A stretch of DNA of 64,000 nucleotides from Dipteronia dyeriana (GCA_032871835.1 CM065299.1:30554074-30618073); one strand, 5' to 3'. Counted from the first letter of the stretch, positions 22,041 through 34,704 are shown. Notes: generated by a model not told the origin, from the letters alone. Translations and numbers: made by a program.

Positions 22041-22655
22041 ACAAGCACACACATGCTTATATGTTGAAATCTATTCTCTTAAAAGCAAAAATTCCGGATG
22101 ATAATCGGTTTGACTTTTTATGGAAAAAGCTTAAGATGAATAGTTGTTGGAAATTGTTTGCATGTTGATTATTAAACTACTTCTTGATATATATTTGAAG
22201 CATATGTCTCTCACACACACTTTGTTTATGAGTATGATGATATTTTAGCAATTGTTGAAGAATTATGAGAGAACTTGAAAAATCTTTGTGTATCTCTCTT
22301 AGCATATGAAGCTTATTTTGTTGATATTTCTTTAAATTGCTTGAATGTGTGATTGTGTGAACATCTTTGTGAACTTTATGCTATCATTGATTTTAGTTAT
22401 AGCATTTATCAAGGGGGAGCATTGTATGCTAGATATTTTTCTCTTTTATGATATGTTCACATGCTTCATTTTGTTACATGTTGGCATATTTTGACTTAAT
22501 GATACTTGTAAGATATTACTCACTATCTTTGTCTTGCATGATGATTCATTCTTAAGTCATATGTCTTTGTTTTTATATATTTGTGACTAATATGCTTGTT
22601 TTGTCTTTCACTCACTTTTGTTGTATGTATATAGCATCTTATAACACAAGAACAA
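22041..22655. other. Non-coding internal region of Sirevirus 1
   Basis: AT-rich text with TTGTG and ATATG motifs and one early polypurine motif, AAGGGGGAGCATTG, near 22,409. No frame is open for more than a few dozen codons. Confidence 0.5.
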
Positions 22656-23717
22656 ATGGAAAGAACTAAGGTTACCGGAAGTGGAAATCAATTGAATCCC
22701 GTTGTGAAAGCCAAGTCTACCTCAAAAGGATCCAAAGCTTCAAGGACAAAAGATTTAGGGATCTTTGGAACTAAGAAGATATTTCAAGAGAGAGGCATTG
22801 ACTTAGGTAAGTGTAAAGATTCTTATGTTCTTAACTGCATTAAGGATAGAAATTAGGAATCTTAGGTGTGCATGTTAGGAATTGTGAATGATACTCTTGT
22901 TAGAGCGTTTTATCTTGAATATAGAGAAAATGCCACCTTATTGGATGCTTTGATGGAGATTAGGGGTGTTGTGTTTAGAGTTAACTCGGAAAACATTAAC
23001 AAGTTTCTTGGGCTATCTAATGATATAGATTCGAACTTTCTAGATGTAGATGAAATTTAGAATCTTAATATCATGGGTAGAACTCTTTTTGACAATGCTT
23101 CTTTTGAGTGGAAATGTGGAGCATATATTAGTCAACATGAGTTAACTAAGGCTAGTGCATTTTGGCATCTATCCATTTGCACTAACATTATTGGATCTTT
23201 GAATTCAACCAAGTTGAATAAATACAAGATCAAAATAGTGTATGCCTTGGTGGCTAATCAACCTATAAACCTTGGGGATCTACTCATGCTTTATATTGAT
23301 AGTGCGGCTTTCTCTACTAGAGGTGATAAAAAGCTTGCATTACCGGGGTTTATTACTTCAATGTGTTTAGCTCGTGGTGTTAAGAGTAGAGAAGATGATG
23401 TGTTAGTACGACCCTTGGAAACGTATAGTGATAAATGTGTGTCATACATGTCATATAAGAATAAGGGTAAGACATGTGATACTTTTGGACTATTTAGTTG
23501 TTCTCAAGTTGATTGTCATGTGATTAGCACAAACATTCTTCTGGATTGGGCTATTGAATTAAAGGAGAAGGTTGATGAACTTAGTTATTTAATTGTTCAA
23601 CAAGATGCTAGGATAAAAGAGTTGGAGGACTGTATTGCTTCAAGTTTAAGACCACCTCTCAAGCATTATGTTAGATCAACTACCTGCACATATTTCTTTG
23701 GTGGACCAAGTTGCTAG
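22656..23717 (+). pseudogene. Putative plant transposon protein (Transposase_32-like), decayed
   Basis: One frame of about 354 codons is broken only by three in-frame TAG codons, at about 22,854, 22,863 and 23,058. The product has a Lys/Ser-rich N-terminus, then LVRAFYLEY, VFRVNSENINKFLGL and a Trp/His-containing block, ISQHELTKASAFWHLSI. YALVANQPINLGDLL and a predicted coiled coil (LKEKVDELSYLIVQQDARIKELED) follow. This order of blocks resembles the 'putative plant transposon protein' family (Pfam PF20167, from memory; no search run). The function of that family is unknown. It lies between the expected pol position and the 3' LTR, the slot where Sireviruses carry their env-like ORF. Confidence 0.6.
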
Positions 23718-24103
23718 TATTTGAGTCTTGTAGTATATTTCTTACCTTTTGGCATTATTTCATGTCAAAAAGGGGGAGAAAGAGTTGCTAGTTACTTAGT
23801 TTCTTTGTATGTTGTTTTTGTGAACTTTTGAACTTTCAATGGCATGTAATAATTAGTCTTAAGGTTTGGTTAAGAATTATTTTATTTTGGCATGTATTGA
23901 GGGGGAGATACATGTATTCGTGGACTTAATTGTATATTCTTATCCATATTATATGTTGGCATTTGTTGTTTTTCTCTTGTATATGCATTGTGCTTTGAGA
24001 TGATTGGTATGTTGCTTCAAGAGAAGATCAAGATGAAGTTCAAGAGTTGATGAAGATTAGTTATAGGAATCTTACTCATTGTAATGTGAGGGAGTGATTT
24101 TGT
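23718..24103 (+). promoter_or_regulatory. Repeated polypurine motifs of Sirevirus 1
   Basis: AAAAAGGGGGAGAAAG (about 23,767) and TGAGGGGGAGATACATG (about 23,899) precede the copia B insertion; the terminal AAAGGGGGAGAT lies beyond it at 33,922-33,933. Multiple polypurine-tract copies upstream of the 3' LTR are a known Sirevirus trait. The last 5 bp (24,099-24,103, TTTGT) are the copia B target site. Confidence 0.7.
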
Positions 24104-26574
24104 TGTTAGGATTATGCTCGATAGCAAGAGTGTAATATTGTAATTAACAATCTTTTCATATGAATAAAGTGATTTCCAGTTTAATAAATCTTATAACATT
24201 TATAGTTTAATTATTATAATTGTCAAAAGTAAATAATCATACGGTCAAAAGACTATGAAAAAAGAAGAATTGTTCATACATCTAGATATGCATGAGGTAG
24301 ACACAATTCTTTAGTTAGTCTTGAATAATATTCACAATTTAAGATAGAAGGTTGGGCGCCTTTATCTTGTTAAAGTTGTAGATTCTTTTGCTAGTATTTG
24401 AGTGGGATCAAATGTGTTATGATGAGTCTAAAATCATCGAAGTGTGGTGTCTTTGGGCAAAAGAATCTAGTGCACTGGGTGCATTGAATAAGATCAAAAT
24501 GAAATACTTTATCTAGAACCGTCAAAGGATAAAAGTTTTCATTTAAAGACAATCGGAGAGTCTATTTCAATCCCGAGATAAATGATGGACTTATTGTTGC
24601 AAGTGTTATCATTTGAGCTATCAATGAGTATGATTATATAGCATAGTCTATCCTTGATAGTTTGGCGGTAAGCATTTGTTAATCGATAGAGGACTTCATT
24701 TATAGATATGGACATCGTGGCTCCATTTATTGAATGAGAGTAGAATACCATCATATGGATGTTTTGAGGTATTGGATATTAAATCTTAACGTTAAGTTTT
24801 CAATAGTGTCTATTGAAACATGGCTTCTGGACAAGTCAAAATATCCAAGTTTAAAATGTGGTCATATGAGTAAATATGGTAACTTGGAGAGCTATAGGCG
24901 GTCTATGAGCTCTTGGCGTTTACTGGTATTCTTCATGGGGATACATTTTCTCCAATAAGGTTGTCTAGGGTACGAATGAGTAACATCAACTTATTCTATC
25001 TTTATTTAAGAGTTCAATTTTAGTTCTTTAGTGGAATGAACTAAATTAAATAGATCGGACCTAAGTGAATCATTTGTGGATTGAGATTGGGTTGTGTCTA
25101 TTGGAGCTTAAATTTAGATAGCCCGCCAAGATCCCTAATCCACACGAACTTGCATGGATCACTTGATATATTCTACCGGACCAATTTAGGGGTCCATCTA
25201 GAATTGTAATAAGACATGTGAACTTGTTTCTTTTTGTAAGAATAGGTCTAGTTCACATGTGGATTTTTTATTAAGGTCCAATGGATTTAATAAAATAAGA
25301 AAAATAATATATGGCCTTTATACTAGGTATGGTCGGCAGTGGCTATGGTGAATAGCTTAAATATATTATTTTTATTTTATTATTATTTAATTAAATGAAA
25401 ATTAATTAATTTGTTGATTAATTAATTATTTAATTAAAAGTCAAAATCTTTTCCTATTAGGAGATGGTCTCCTAAAACTATACTATTGTTGGTAGTATAG
25501 TTAATGTTAAAGACTATATTTGATAAGTAGATAAATAAAAGAAGTTATTTATATAATCAAATTAGGAAGTCTTTAATATGGTTACAAACACACTATTGAG
25601 TTGGATTAGGAGTCTTGGTGTAGAAAACAGTTCTTTTTGGAAAAGGATTATTTGTCACCAAGTAAAACTACTTAGTGGTAGAATTCTTATTAGAAAAGGA
25701 TTCATAACCACCAAGTTAATCTACCTAAGGATAGGATTATTGTCTATCAAGTAATCCTTCTTAGGAAAGATAAACTCTCCTAATCTACATCAAAGAGGGG
25801 AAATTCGGTCATGACATATGAATATAGGATAGGATAGATTTCCTTTTAAGGATTCTAACTACCAAATAAATTAATTTAAGAAAATGATTCTTGCCAACCA
25901 AGTGAATCCTTCTTAGAGAAGGATTTATGAGCCTATATATATGAGCATGATGAATTCGGCTAGCCTTAAGGCAATTAGAGTTGAATTTCGGCCAAGCTTA
26001 TTTTTCTAAGAGAAGAATTCGGCCATCATAGGAATTTTGAGGGAGAAAAATCTGATTTTACTCTAGACAAAATTCGATCATCTCTAAACAATAGTGTGTG
26101 AATTCGGCCTAGTAGAGAAAAAGGGGAACGTTTTTGTTTTCTATAGTATACTAATATCCTTTACATCAAAAAGGTTTTGTGTACAACATCGAATCAAGGT
26201 TCACTCGAGTTTCAATCAAATTGATTGATAATTCACAAGTGACCGGACGTTCTTGGATTTTTCTCTTTGAGGATGTTTGTAACTAACAAAGAAAAGATTT
26301 TTGCTTTGTCTCCATCCTCAGAAATACAGTTTAAAGAAAGGAAGCCCACACTCCAAGGTGATTCACGTTCGTGATTCGATTGGAAGATCCAGCGGAATCA
26401 ATTCGGCACTTGTTCAATCGTCACGAGTAAAAGGTACAATACTTTTATATATGTCAATTAATCTAGGGTTAAGGTTCTCGTTGCATAAAGGGATTTTTTT
26501 TATATATATACGCAAACCCTAATTTTCTAATTTTCTCACGCTTCCGTTGCGTTTCTAAACTATTTTACCCTACA
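24104..26574 (+). repeat. Copia B 5' LTR
   Basis: It begins TGTTAGGATTATGCTCG and ends TTTTACCCTACA, 2471 bp. A TATA-like CCTATATATATGAGC lies near 25,933 and could start the genomic RNA about 600 bp before the LTR end. The AT-rich block around 25,380-25,440 has TTAATTAA palindromes. Confidence 0.95.
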
Positions 26575-26592
26575 ATTGGTATTAGAGCCTGG
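26575..26592 (+). promoter_or_regulatory. Copia B primer-binding site
   Basis: ATTGGTATTAGAGCCTGG follows the LTR. TGGTATCAGAGC, complementary to the 3' end of initiator tRNA-Met, is the standard Ty1/copia primer site; here C is T (TATTAGAGC). Confidence 0.85.
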
Positions 26593-27899
26593 TTGTACCT
26601 TTGATTAATTGATGTATGTGTTCGTGAATCTTTTTATTTTTATTGTGTATATGCATGTTTTAGAAAGAGATGACACTCTAGGTATTCACATATATATTTA
26701 CATTGGAATATATGGATATATATTTGTTTTATATATGGTTTGTTATTGCTCAATTTTTGTCCTAGAATTTCAATGTAATTTTGTTTTGGGATTGTAACAA
26801 GAAGGGTGGTCTATTATCGACATAATTTCCTTCTTGGTAGTTGCTAAGTTTGTTGTAATAAAAAAAAACGGCAGTATTTTATTATGTAAATTCATCTGTA
26901 ATACATTCAATTTTTGAAAACTTGAAGGTTTGAAGAATTAGGAGCAACCGGAACAAGTTTGGGACCGTGCGAGCCGTAACAACGAACGTACGTGCGTAGA
27001 GTGCGCATCCACGTTTGTTGTGGCATGGGCTGCACATGGCAGCCCTTTTGGTAGCAATGGGCTGCACATTGTAGCCCTTTATGGATTTGTGGCATGCGCA
27101 CGCCCATGGGTAAGGGCGAGGGGTGCACACGCCCATGGGAGGTAGCCAAGAGAGTCCGGACGACGAAGGTCGCGTGAAGACTTGTTCGCCAAGAAAGGAG
27201 TTCTTGTATTCCAAGATATATGTAATTTACTTGTTTTTCTAGGATAAACCAAAATTGTAGCTATTTATATTTTTTATAAATATTGCAGTGTTTGTCATTG
27301 TTTGAGAACATGTCATATAGAATAAGAGTGCCACTCATATATCTCTTTTGGTATGAACATGCATTGAATGGTTTAAGTATCTAAATTGGCATCTAGATAA
27401 CTTGGTAAAGCATTTTTTGGAATTCGATCACATGTCTTAAACAATAGAGTGGGAGAAGGTGATTTTGAACACCTACGGTCTCCAAGTTTTGTTGAGCTTT
27501 ATGTATCGTGAATAACCTCCCAAGAGGTATTCATGAATGGAATTTAGCAAGATACTTCCTTACAAGGATAGACTAGACAATTAGCCCAAACGATATCAAC
27601 TCCCAAAGGAGGGATATTCGTGAGGGATTATATTGAAGGTCGATAACTTGGTAACACACTCAATGTGAGTTTATTAATATCCTCCCAAGAGTTCTTGTTG
27701 ATAAAATCACAAGGCTAAAATTGAAAACGTTGGTTGTTATGTTAGCAATTAGGTGGGACCTAGTCCAACCAGAGAATATTGCGAACTCAAAAAGGAGGCG
27801 TGACATTTATGGGTGTTAGATCACCGTTGAATTTTTACGATTGAATTATTTTATTTAATTCAAGATAAATATTCAAAAGTGCTATATCATGATTGTTTA
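26593..27899 (+). other. Copia B leader region
   Basis: A long non-coding leader follows the primer site. It has no reliable frame; the 110-codon minus-strand frame at 26,882-27,214 covers a GC-richer block (about 26,960-27,180, with repeated GGGCTGCACA) and shows no domain. Part of this leader (26,575-26,960) is found again, inverted, in copia C at 36,532-36,961. Confidence 0.6.
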
Positions 27900-28390
27900 C
27901 TTATATAATTTTTGTTATTATAAAGAAATCTTGATCCCATCCCTAATCAATATCCTACAAGATAATACTTTATATGATGATAATTATGTCACATGGAAAA
28001 TGGAATATTGGGTTGTTGTTGAAAGTTGACAAGTATAAGTTCATTCTATATATTCCTTAACCACCAAACTAATGAATCTACTCAGAAGCAAAGAGATGAG
28101 TATCAGTAGTCGAAGTCTTTAGAAGAGATGGCTAATGTACGTTACATTATGGCCATCATCTCCAACGTGTTGCAACAGTGACATGAATGAATGGAGACTG
28201 CTGCCGATATTATGATGTCTCTAGACAAGGATTCATATGGTTGGTAAAGTTGCTACTGTTAAGACTCGTTAGAAGGTCAAGAGACAACAGAAGAAAAAGC
28301 AACTTGAGCCTTCTTAGAGGAGACCAAGAAAGTAACCAAGATCAAAGGAAAGTGTTTATTTTATGGTGAAAAGGGTCAAAGAATATACTG
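27900..28390 (+). pseudogene. Copia B gag remnant
   Basis: In changing frames one reads DDNYVTWKMEYW (the conserved N-terminal Trp-Lys block of copia gag), then a run equivalent to EMANVRYIMAIISNVLQQ and a Lys/Arg-rich stretch ending in VFILW, where the Cys-containing knuckle should be. Frameshifts and stops split it. The copy is far shorter than a complete copia gag, and the zinc knuckle runs straight into protease C-terminal text, showing a deletion. Confidence 0.6.
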
Positions 28391-28408
28391 AATAAGAATG
28401 AATTCAAC

Positions 28409-29800
28409 TTGCATTTAGGCAATGGAGCGTTGGTGTCTACCAGCGCAGTGGAAGATATTAGAATTAATTTTGATTCTTATAGGCATTTAATTTTAATAAA
28501 CTTTTATTATGTACCACAATTCAAGAGGAATTTAATTTCGGTCTCTTTTCTAAATAAATTTGGATATTCGGTTACTTTTAATAAAGGTTTTATTATTAGT
28601 AAGAATGACAAAATTATTTGCAAAGGTACATTGGAAAACGGTTTATTCTATTTTAATGGAAATATCTCTCACTTGTTAGACACGGAATCAACAGAACCTA
28701 ATCATAAAAGAGTAAAATTATCAAACGATGAAACCTACCTATGGCATTTTTGCTTAGGTCATATCAACCTTAATAGGATTAAAAGATTGGTAAGTGACGG
28801 ACCTCTAAGTGACTTAAAGGTTGATGATCTACCAACTTGTGAATCTTGTTTGGAAGGTAAAATGACCAAAAGGTCATTTACGACCAAAGGCACAAGAGCC
28901 ATTGAGTGTTTAGGATTGATACACACTGATGTGTGTGGACCTATGAGCATTCAAGCTAGAGGTGGATATGAGTACTTCACCACTTTCATGGATGATCACT
29001 CAAGATTTGGCTATGTGTATCTCATGAGACATAAGTTGGATGCTTTTGATAAGTTCAAATCATTTAAAGTTGAAGTAGAAAATCAGCTTGAGAAATGCAT
29101 AAAAATCTTGAGGTCCGATCGTGGTGGAGAATATCTATCTGGTGAGTTTCCGTAATATCTTATTGATAATGGAATAATTTCTCAATTTTCTGCACCAGGC
29201 ACACCTCAACGAAATGGGGTGCCAGAAAGGAGAAATAGAACTCTTTTAGATATGGTTAGGTCTATGTTGAGTTATTCAACGCTCCCTAGTTCTTTTTGGG
29301 GATATGCTTTACAAAATGCCATGTATATTCTAAACGATGTACCATCTAAGTCGGTTCCTAAAACACCGAATGAGTTGTGGACTGGGCGAAAGCCTAGTTT
29401 ACAACACTTAAGGATATTTGGATGTCCTGCGCACGTGTTAAAAGGAAAAACAGATAAGATGGAGTCCCGTTCAGAAACATGCATATTTGTAGGGTATCCA
29501 AAAGGAACAAAAAGATATTATTTTTATAGTTCTTCCGATCTTAATGTATTTGTTTCGACAAATGCCAAATTTCTAGAAGTGGACTATATTGATAATTTTG
29601 TGCCTAAATGTAGAATTGTCCTAAATGAGCTTTTAGGAGATACAATTCCACAAGAGGTTTCGCAACCAAGCCTAATTGTAAGTTCCGTACAACCACAAGA
29701 TCAACAATCTACCATACCTCGTCGTAATGGGAGGGTTGTTAAACAACCTGAAAGATACATCAGTCTAAGAGAATCTGTAGAGAATCTTTCGGATGACGAT
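28409..29800 (+). pseudogene. Copia B protease tail and integrase
   Basis: The frame opens with LHLGNGALVSTSAVEDI, the C-terminal part of the copia protease; the catalytic Asp-Ser/Thr-Gly segment is missing. Next come YLWHFCLGHINLNRI and LPTCESCLEG (His-His-Cys-Cys zinc site of integrase), IHTDVCGPM and FMDDHSRF (first Asp), RSDRGGEYL (second Asp), and [15 protein letters not shown] (Glu region) after a TAA at 29,153-29,155. The reading frame is unchanged across that stop. The C-terminal GKMTDKMES, GCPAHVL and FVGYPKGTK blocks are typical of copia integrase. Confidence 0.9.
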
Positions 29801-29805
29801 GATCC

Positions 29806-31375
29806 TTATACGTACAAGGAAGCAATGGAAGATGTTGATTGTCGCCATTGGCAAAAAGCAATGCAATCCGAAATTGAATCTATGTTAAAAAACAAAGTCT
29901 GGTCTCTTGTAGACTTGCCTAAAGGAATAAAATCCATCGGGTGCAAGAGGGTATACAAGAGGAAAAGAGGAATGGATGGAAATGTGGAAACCTATAAAGC
30001 TAATTGGTAGCTAAAGGTTATTCACAGAAGGAAGGTATCGATTATGAGGAAACCTTCTCTCCCGTGGCCATGCTTAAATCCATTAGGATACTCTTATCCA
30101 TTGCGGCATCTCTAGACCTAGAGATTTGACAAATGGAAGTCAAGACAGCTTTCTTTAATGGAAGTCTTGACGAAAGCATCTATATGATGCAACCAGAAGG
30201 ATTCATTGAAAAGGGCCAAGAGGAAAGGGTATGCAAGTTACAAAGATCCATATATGGATTGAAGCAAGCGTCCAGATCCTGGAACAAAAGGTTCGATCAA
30301 GCTGTAAAAAGTTTTGGATTTATTCAAAACCTTGATGAACCTTGTGTATACAAAAGGATTAAAGGCGACAAGTTGGTTTTCCTAGTTTTTTATGTTGATG
30401 ATATACTACTCATCAGAAACGATGTAGGTGTATTGACATCAATAAAAGAATGGTTAGCAAAATAATTTGATATGAAGGACTTAGGAGACACAAGTTATAT
30501 TCTTGGTATCCAAGTCATAAGGGATAGAAAGAATAGAACGATTGCATTATCCCAAGCTTCATACATAGATAAAATTTTGTCTAGGTTTTCCATGCAAGAT
30601 TCCAAGAAAGGTATGTTACCTTTTATACATGGAATTAAAATTTCTAAGGAACAAGTTCCTAAGAATGAGCATGAAGAGCAATTCATGAATAGGATTCCGT
30701 ATGCTTCGGCAGTAGGAAGTGTTATGTATGCAATGCTCTGTACTAAACCAGATATTAGTTTTGCTGTGGGCTTAGTTAGCAGGTTTCAGTCGAAGCCTGG
30801 TCCTGATCACTGAACGGCAGTCAAACATATTTTCAAGAATCTTAGGAGAACGAGAGATTATATGCTAGTATACTCTGGAGGGGATTTAGTTCCCGTTGGA
30901 TATACAGATTCTGATTTTCAGTCAGATTCTGACTCCAGGAGATCAACATCAGAATTTGTGTTTACCATTGGAGGAGGGGCAGTCATATGGAGGAGTATCT
31001 AGCAATCTTGTATTGCTGATTCCACCATGGAAGCCGAGTATGTTGCCGCATGCAAGGATGCTAAAGAGGCTGTCTGGCTCCGCCAATTCTTGATTGACTT
31101 GGAAGTGGTTCCTGATGCGAATAAGCAGATCACTATCTATTGTGATAATAGTGGGGCAGTGACTAATTCGAGAGAACCAAAAAGTCATATAAGAGGGAAA
31201 CACAATGAAAGAAAGTATCACCTTTTAAGGGAAAATGTGCATAAGGGTGACGTGATGATTATCAAGATCGCATTAGCATAAATTCTAGCGGAACCCTTTA
31301 CAAAGGCTTTTCCTCAATAGAGTTTTGATGGGCATCAAGAGAAAATGGGGATGAGAGATATGACACATTTGCTAT
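29806..31375 (+). pseudogene. Copia B reverse transcriptase and RNase H
   Basis: RT blocks are present in order: [21 protein letters not shown], then a 1 bp deletion at about 30,003 relative to copia A (gctaattgg for gctagattgg), VKTAFFNGSLDES, SIYGLKQASRSW and FYVDDILL, with the catalytic Asp pair intact. There are stops at about 30,126 (TGG to TGA), 30,463-30,465 (TAA, shared with copia A) and 30,811. RNase H follows with YTDSDFQSD, MEAEYVAACKDAKEAVWLR and YCDNSGAV, plus a TAG near 31,000. Copia A lacks the 30,126 and 30,811 lesions. Confidence 0.9.
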
Positions 31376-31377
31376 AG

Positions 31378-31391
31378 AGCAAGTGGGAGAT
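31378..31391 (+). promoter_or_regulatory. Copia B polypurine tract
   Basis: AGCAAGTGGGAGAT abuts the 3' LTR and is identical to the copia A tract. Confidence 0.85.
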
Positions 31392-33856
31392 TGTTAGGAT
31401 TATGCTCGATAGCAAGAGTGTAATATTGTAATTGACAATCTTTTCATATGAATAAAGTGATTTCTAGTTTAACAAATTTTATAGCATTTATAGTTTAATT
31501 ATTATAATTGTCAAAAGTAAATAATCATAAGGTCAAAAGACTATGAGAAAAGAAGAATTGTTCATACATCTAGATATGTATGAGGTAGACACAATTCTTT
31601 AGTTAGTCTTGAATAATATTCACAACTTAAGATAGAAGGTTGGGCGCCTTTATCTTGTTAAAGTTGCAGATTCTTTTGCTAACATTTTAGTGGGATCAAA
31701 TGTGTTATGATGAGTCTAAAATCATAAAAGTGTGGTGTGTTTGGGCAAAAGAATCTAGTGCACTGGGTGCATTGAATAGGATCAAAATGAAATACTTTAT
31801 TTAGAACCGTCAATGGATAAAAGTTTTCGTTTGAAGACATTCGGAAAATCTATCTCAATCCTAAGATAAATGATGGGCTTATGGTTGCAAGTGTTATCAT
31901 TTGAGCTATCAATGAGTACGATTATATAGCAGATTCTATCCTCGCTAGTTTGGTGGTATTCATTTGTTAATCGATAGAGGACTTCATTTATAGATATGGA
32001 CATCGTGGCTCCATTTATTAAATGAGAGTAGAATACCATCATGTGGATGTTTTGAGGTATTGGATATTAAATCTTAACGTTAAGTTTTCAATAGTGTCTA
32101 CTGAAACATGGCTTCTGGACAAGTCAAAATATCCAAGTTCAAAATGTGGTCATACGAGTAAATATGGTAACTTGGAGAGCTATAGGCGGTCTATGAGCTC
32201 TTGGCGTTTACTGGTATTCTTCACGAGGATACATTTTCTCCAATAAGGTTGTATAGGGTATGAATGAGCAACATCAACTTATTTTATCTTTATTTAAGAG
32301 TTCAATTTTAGTTCTTTAGTGGGATGAACTAAAATTAAATAGATCAGGCCTACGTGAATTTTTTATTGATTGAGATTGGGTTGTGTCCATTGGAGCTTAA
32401 ATTTAGATAGCCCGCCAAGATCCCCAATCCACACGAACTTGCATGGATCACTTGATATATTCTACCGGACCAATTTAGGGGTCCATCTAGAATTGTAATA
32501 AAATATGTAAACTTGTTTGTTTTTGTAAGAATAGGTCTGGTTCACATGTGGACTTTTTATTAAGGTCCAATGGATTTAATAAAATAATAAAAATAATATA
32601 TGACCTTTATACTTGGTATGTGCGGCAATGGCTATGGTGAATAGCTTAAATATAATATTTTTATTTTATTATTATTTAATTAAATGGAAATTAATTAATT
32701 TGTTGATTAATTAATTATTTAATTAAAAGTCAAAATCTTTTACTATTAGGAGATGGTCTCCCAAAACTATATTATTATTGGTAGTATAGTTAATGTTAAA
32801 GACTATATTTAATAAATAGATAAATAAAAAGAGTTATTTATCTAATCAAATTAGGAATTCTTTAATATGGTTACAAACACACTATTGAGTTGGATTAGGA
32901 GTCTTGGTGTAGAAAAGAATTCTTTTTGGAAAAGGATTCCTGGTCACCAAGTAAAACTACTTAGTGGTAGAATTCTTATTAGAAAAGGATTCATAACCAC
33001 CAAGTTAATCTACCTAAGGATAGGATTCTTGTCAATCAAGTAATCCTTCTTAGGAAAGATAAACTCTCCTAATCTACATCAAAGAGGGAAAATTCGGTCA
33101 ATACATATGAATATAGGATAGGATAGATTTCCTTTTAAGGATTTTAACTACCAAATAAATTCATCTAAGGAAAGGATCTTTGCCAACTAAGTGAATCCTT
33201 CTTAGGAAAGGATTTATGAGCTTATATATATGAGCATGATGAATTCGGCCAACCCTAAGGCAATTAGAGGTGAATTTTGGCCAAGCTTATTTTTCTAAGA
33301 GAAGAATTCGGCCATCATAGGAATTTTGAGGGAGAAAAATCTGATTTTACTCTAGATAAAATTCGATCATCTCTAAACAATAGTGTGTGAATTCGGCCAA
33401 ATAGAGAAAGGAAACGTTTTTGTTTTCGATAGTATACTAATATCCTTTACATCAAAAGGGATTTGTGTACAACATCGAATCAAGGTTCACGCGAGTTTCA
33501 ATCAAATTGATTGATAATTCACAAGTGATCGGACGTTCTTTTATTTTTCTCTTGGAGGATATTTGTAACTAGCAAAGAAAAGATTTTTGCTTTGTCTCCA
33601 TCCTTAAGAATACAATTTAAAGAAAGGGAGCCCACACTCCAAGGTGATTCACGTTCGTGATTGGATTGGAAGATCTTGCGGAATCAATTCGGCACTTGTT
33701 CAATCGTCATGAGTAAAAGGTATGATACTTTTATGTATGTCAATTAATCTTTGTTAAGGTTCTCGTTGCATAAAAGGAATTTTTTTTATACACGCAAACC
33801 CTAATTTTCTAATTTTCTCACACTTCCGTTGCGTTTATAAACCGTTTTCCCCTATA
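31392..33856 (+). repeat. Copia B 3' LTR
   Basis: 2465 bp, beginning TGTTAGGATTATGCTCG and ending TTTTCCCCTATA, where the canonical terminal CA has become TA. It is followed at once by the target repeat TTTGT. It differs from the 5' LTR by scattered substitutions and short indels. Confidence 0.95.
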
Positions 33857-34704
33857 TTTGTGACCTATCTTTATTTTTATATTTGTAGTAAATGTATAGG
33901 TATTTTGACATGGAATTTGCCAAAGGGGGAGATTGTTAGGTTTTAATTTGTGTTAGCATTAACTCCATATCAAAATGATGTTTACTTGTAATGATTTAGT
34001 TGTTTAGATTCATGATGATTCAAGTTTCAAAGAAGAATGAACAACAAGTCAAAGCAAGTTCTAAGTCTTCAAAGAGAAAGGATGCATTATGGTTTTACAA
34101 AGGTATAGTAAGACCTTATCTTTCTCTTACAAGGCTTAGGCACACACACACAATTCATACATTTGTGTCCCTGCATCATTGTGCACCATTATAGGCACAC
34201 ACATACAATTCATTCATATATGTCCCTGCATCGTTGTGCACCATGTATAACACATTCACTCACTTGAAGATGAATGCTCATGCATTGGTATGGAAATAAC
34301 ATGCTTTGGAAAATGCATGATTGGAGACTACCTCTATGTTGTTTGCATTCTAGTGTGAATATTGTTTGTATGTGTATATGTTTGTATAATATGGATGTTG
34401 AACTTGATTTTAGTCTTAAATCATTCTTGATTCAGTTCCGGTCATTTTGGTTACTCATACTATTGATTTCGAGTTCTAAGTAAAAAGATACTACACTTTC
34501 AACTTATGTTGCATACATTGTTTTCGTCTTCGTATATCGAGTTGAGTTATTATTTTCTGGGTTGAGTATCTTATATGTCCATGTTCGTGAGAGAGTTATG
34601 GTTTGTAATCCTCAAACGGATTCAAATTCCAAGATCGGAGGCCGGAGAACGGTTGAAGAACGCGAGGGGAGCACGAGGAAAAGAAGTGCAACCAAGCACT
34701 CTTT

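Larger units (their letters stand above)
24104..33856 (+). mobile_element. Ty1/copia element B, complete but defective
   Basis: It has two LTRs (24,104-26,574 and 31,392-33,856), TSD TTTGT at 24,099-24,103 and 33,857-33,861, a primer-binding site after the 5' LTR and a polypurine tract before the 3' LTR. The 9753 bp copy contains gag, integrase, RT and RNase H remnants, but the protease active site is deleted. It is the best-bounded retrotransposon in the window. The differences between its LTRs, plus many stops, show that it is not recent. Confidence 0.95.

Noticed and set aside
26882..27214. 110-codon minus-strand frame with Cys residues
   Set aside because: It lies in the copia B leader against the direction of the element; no zinc-site spacing and no conservation in copia C.
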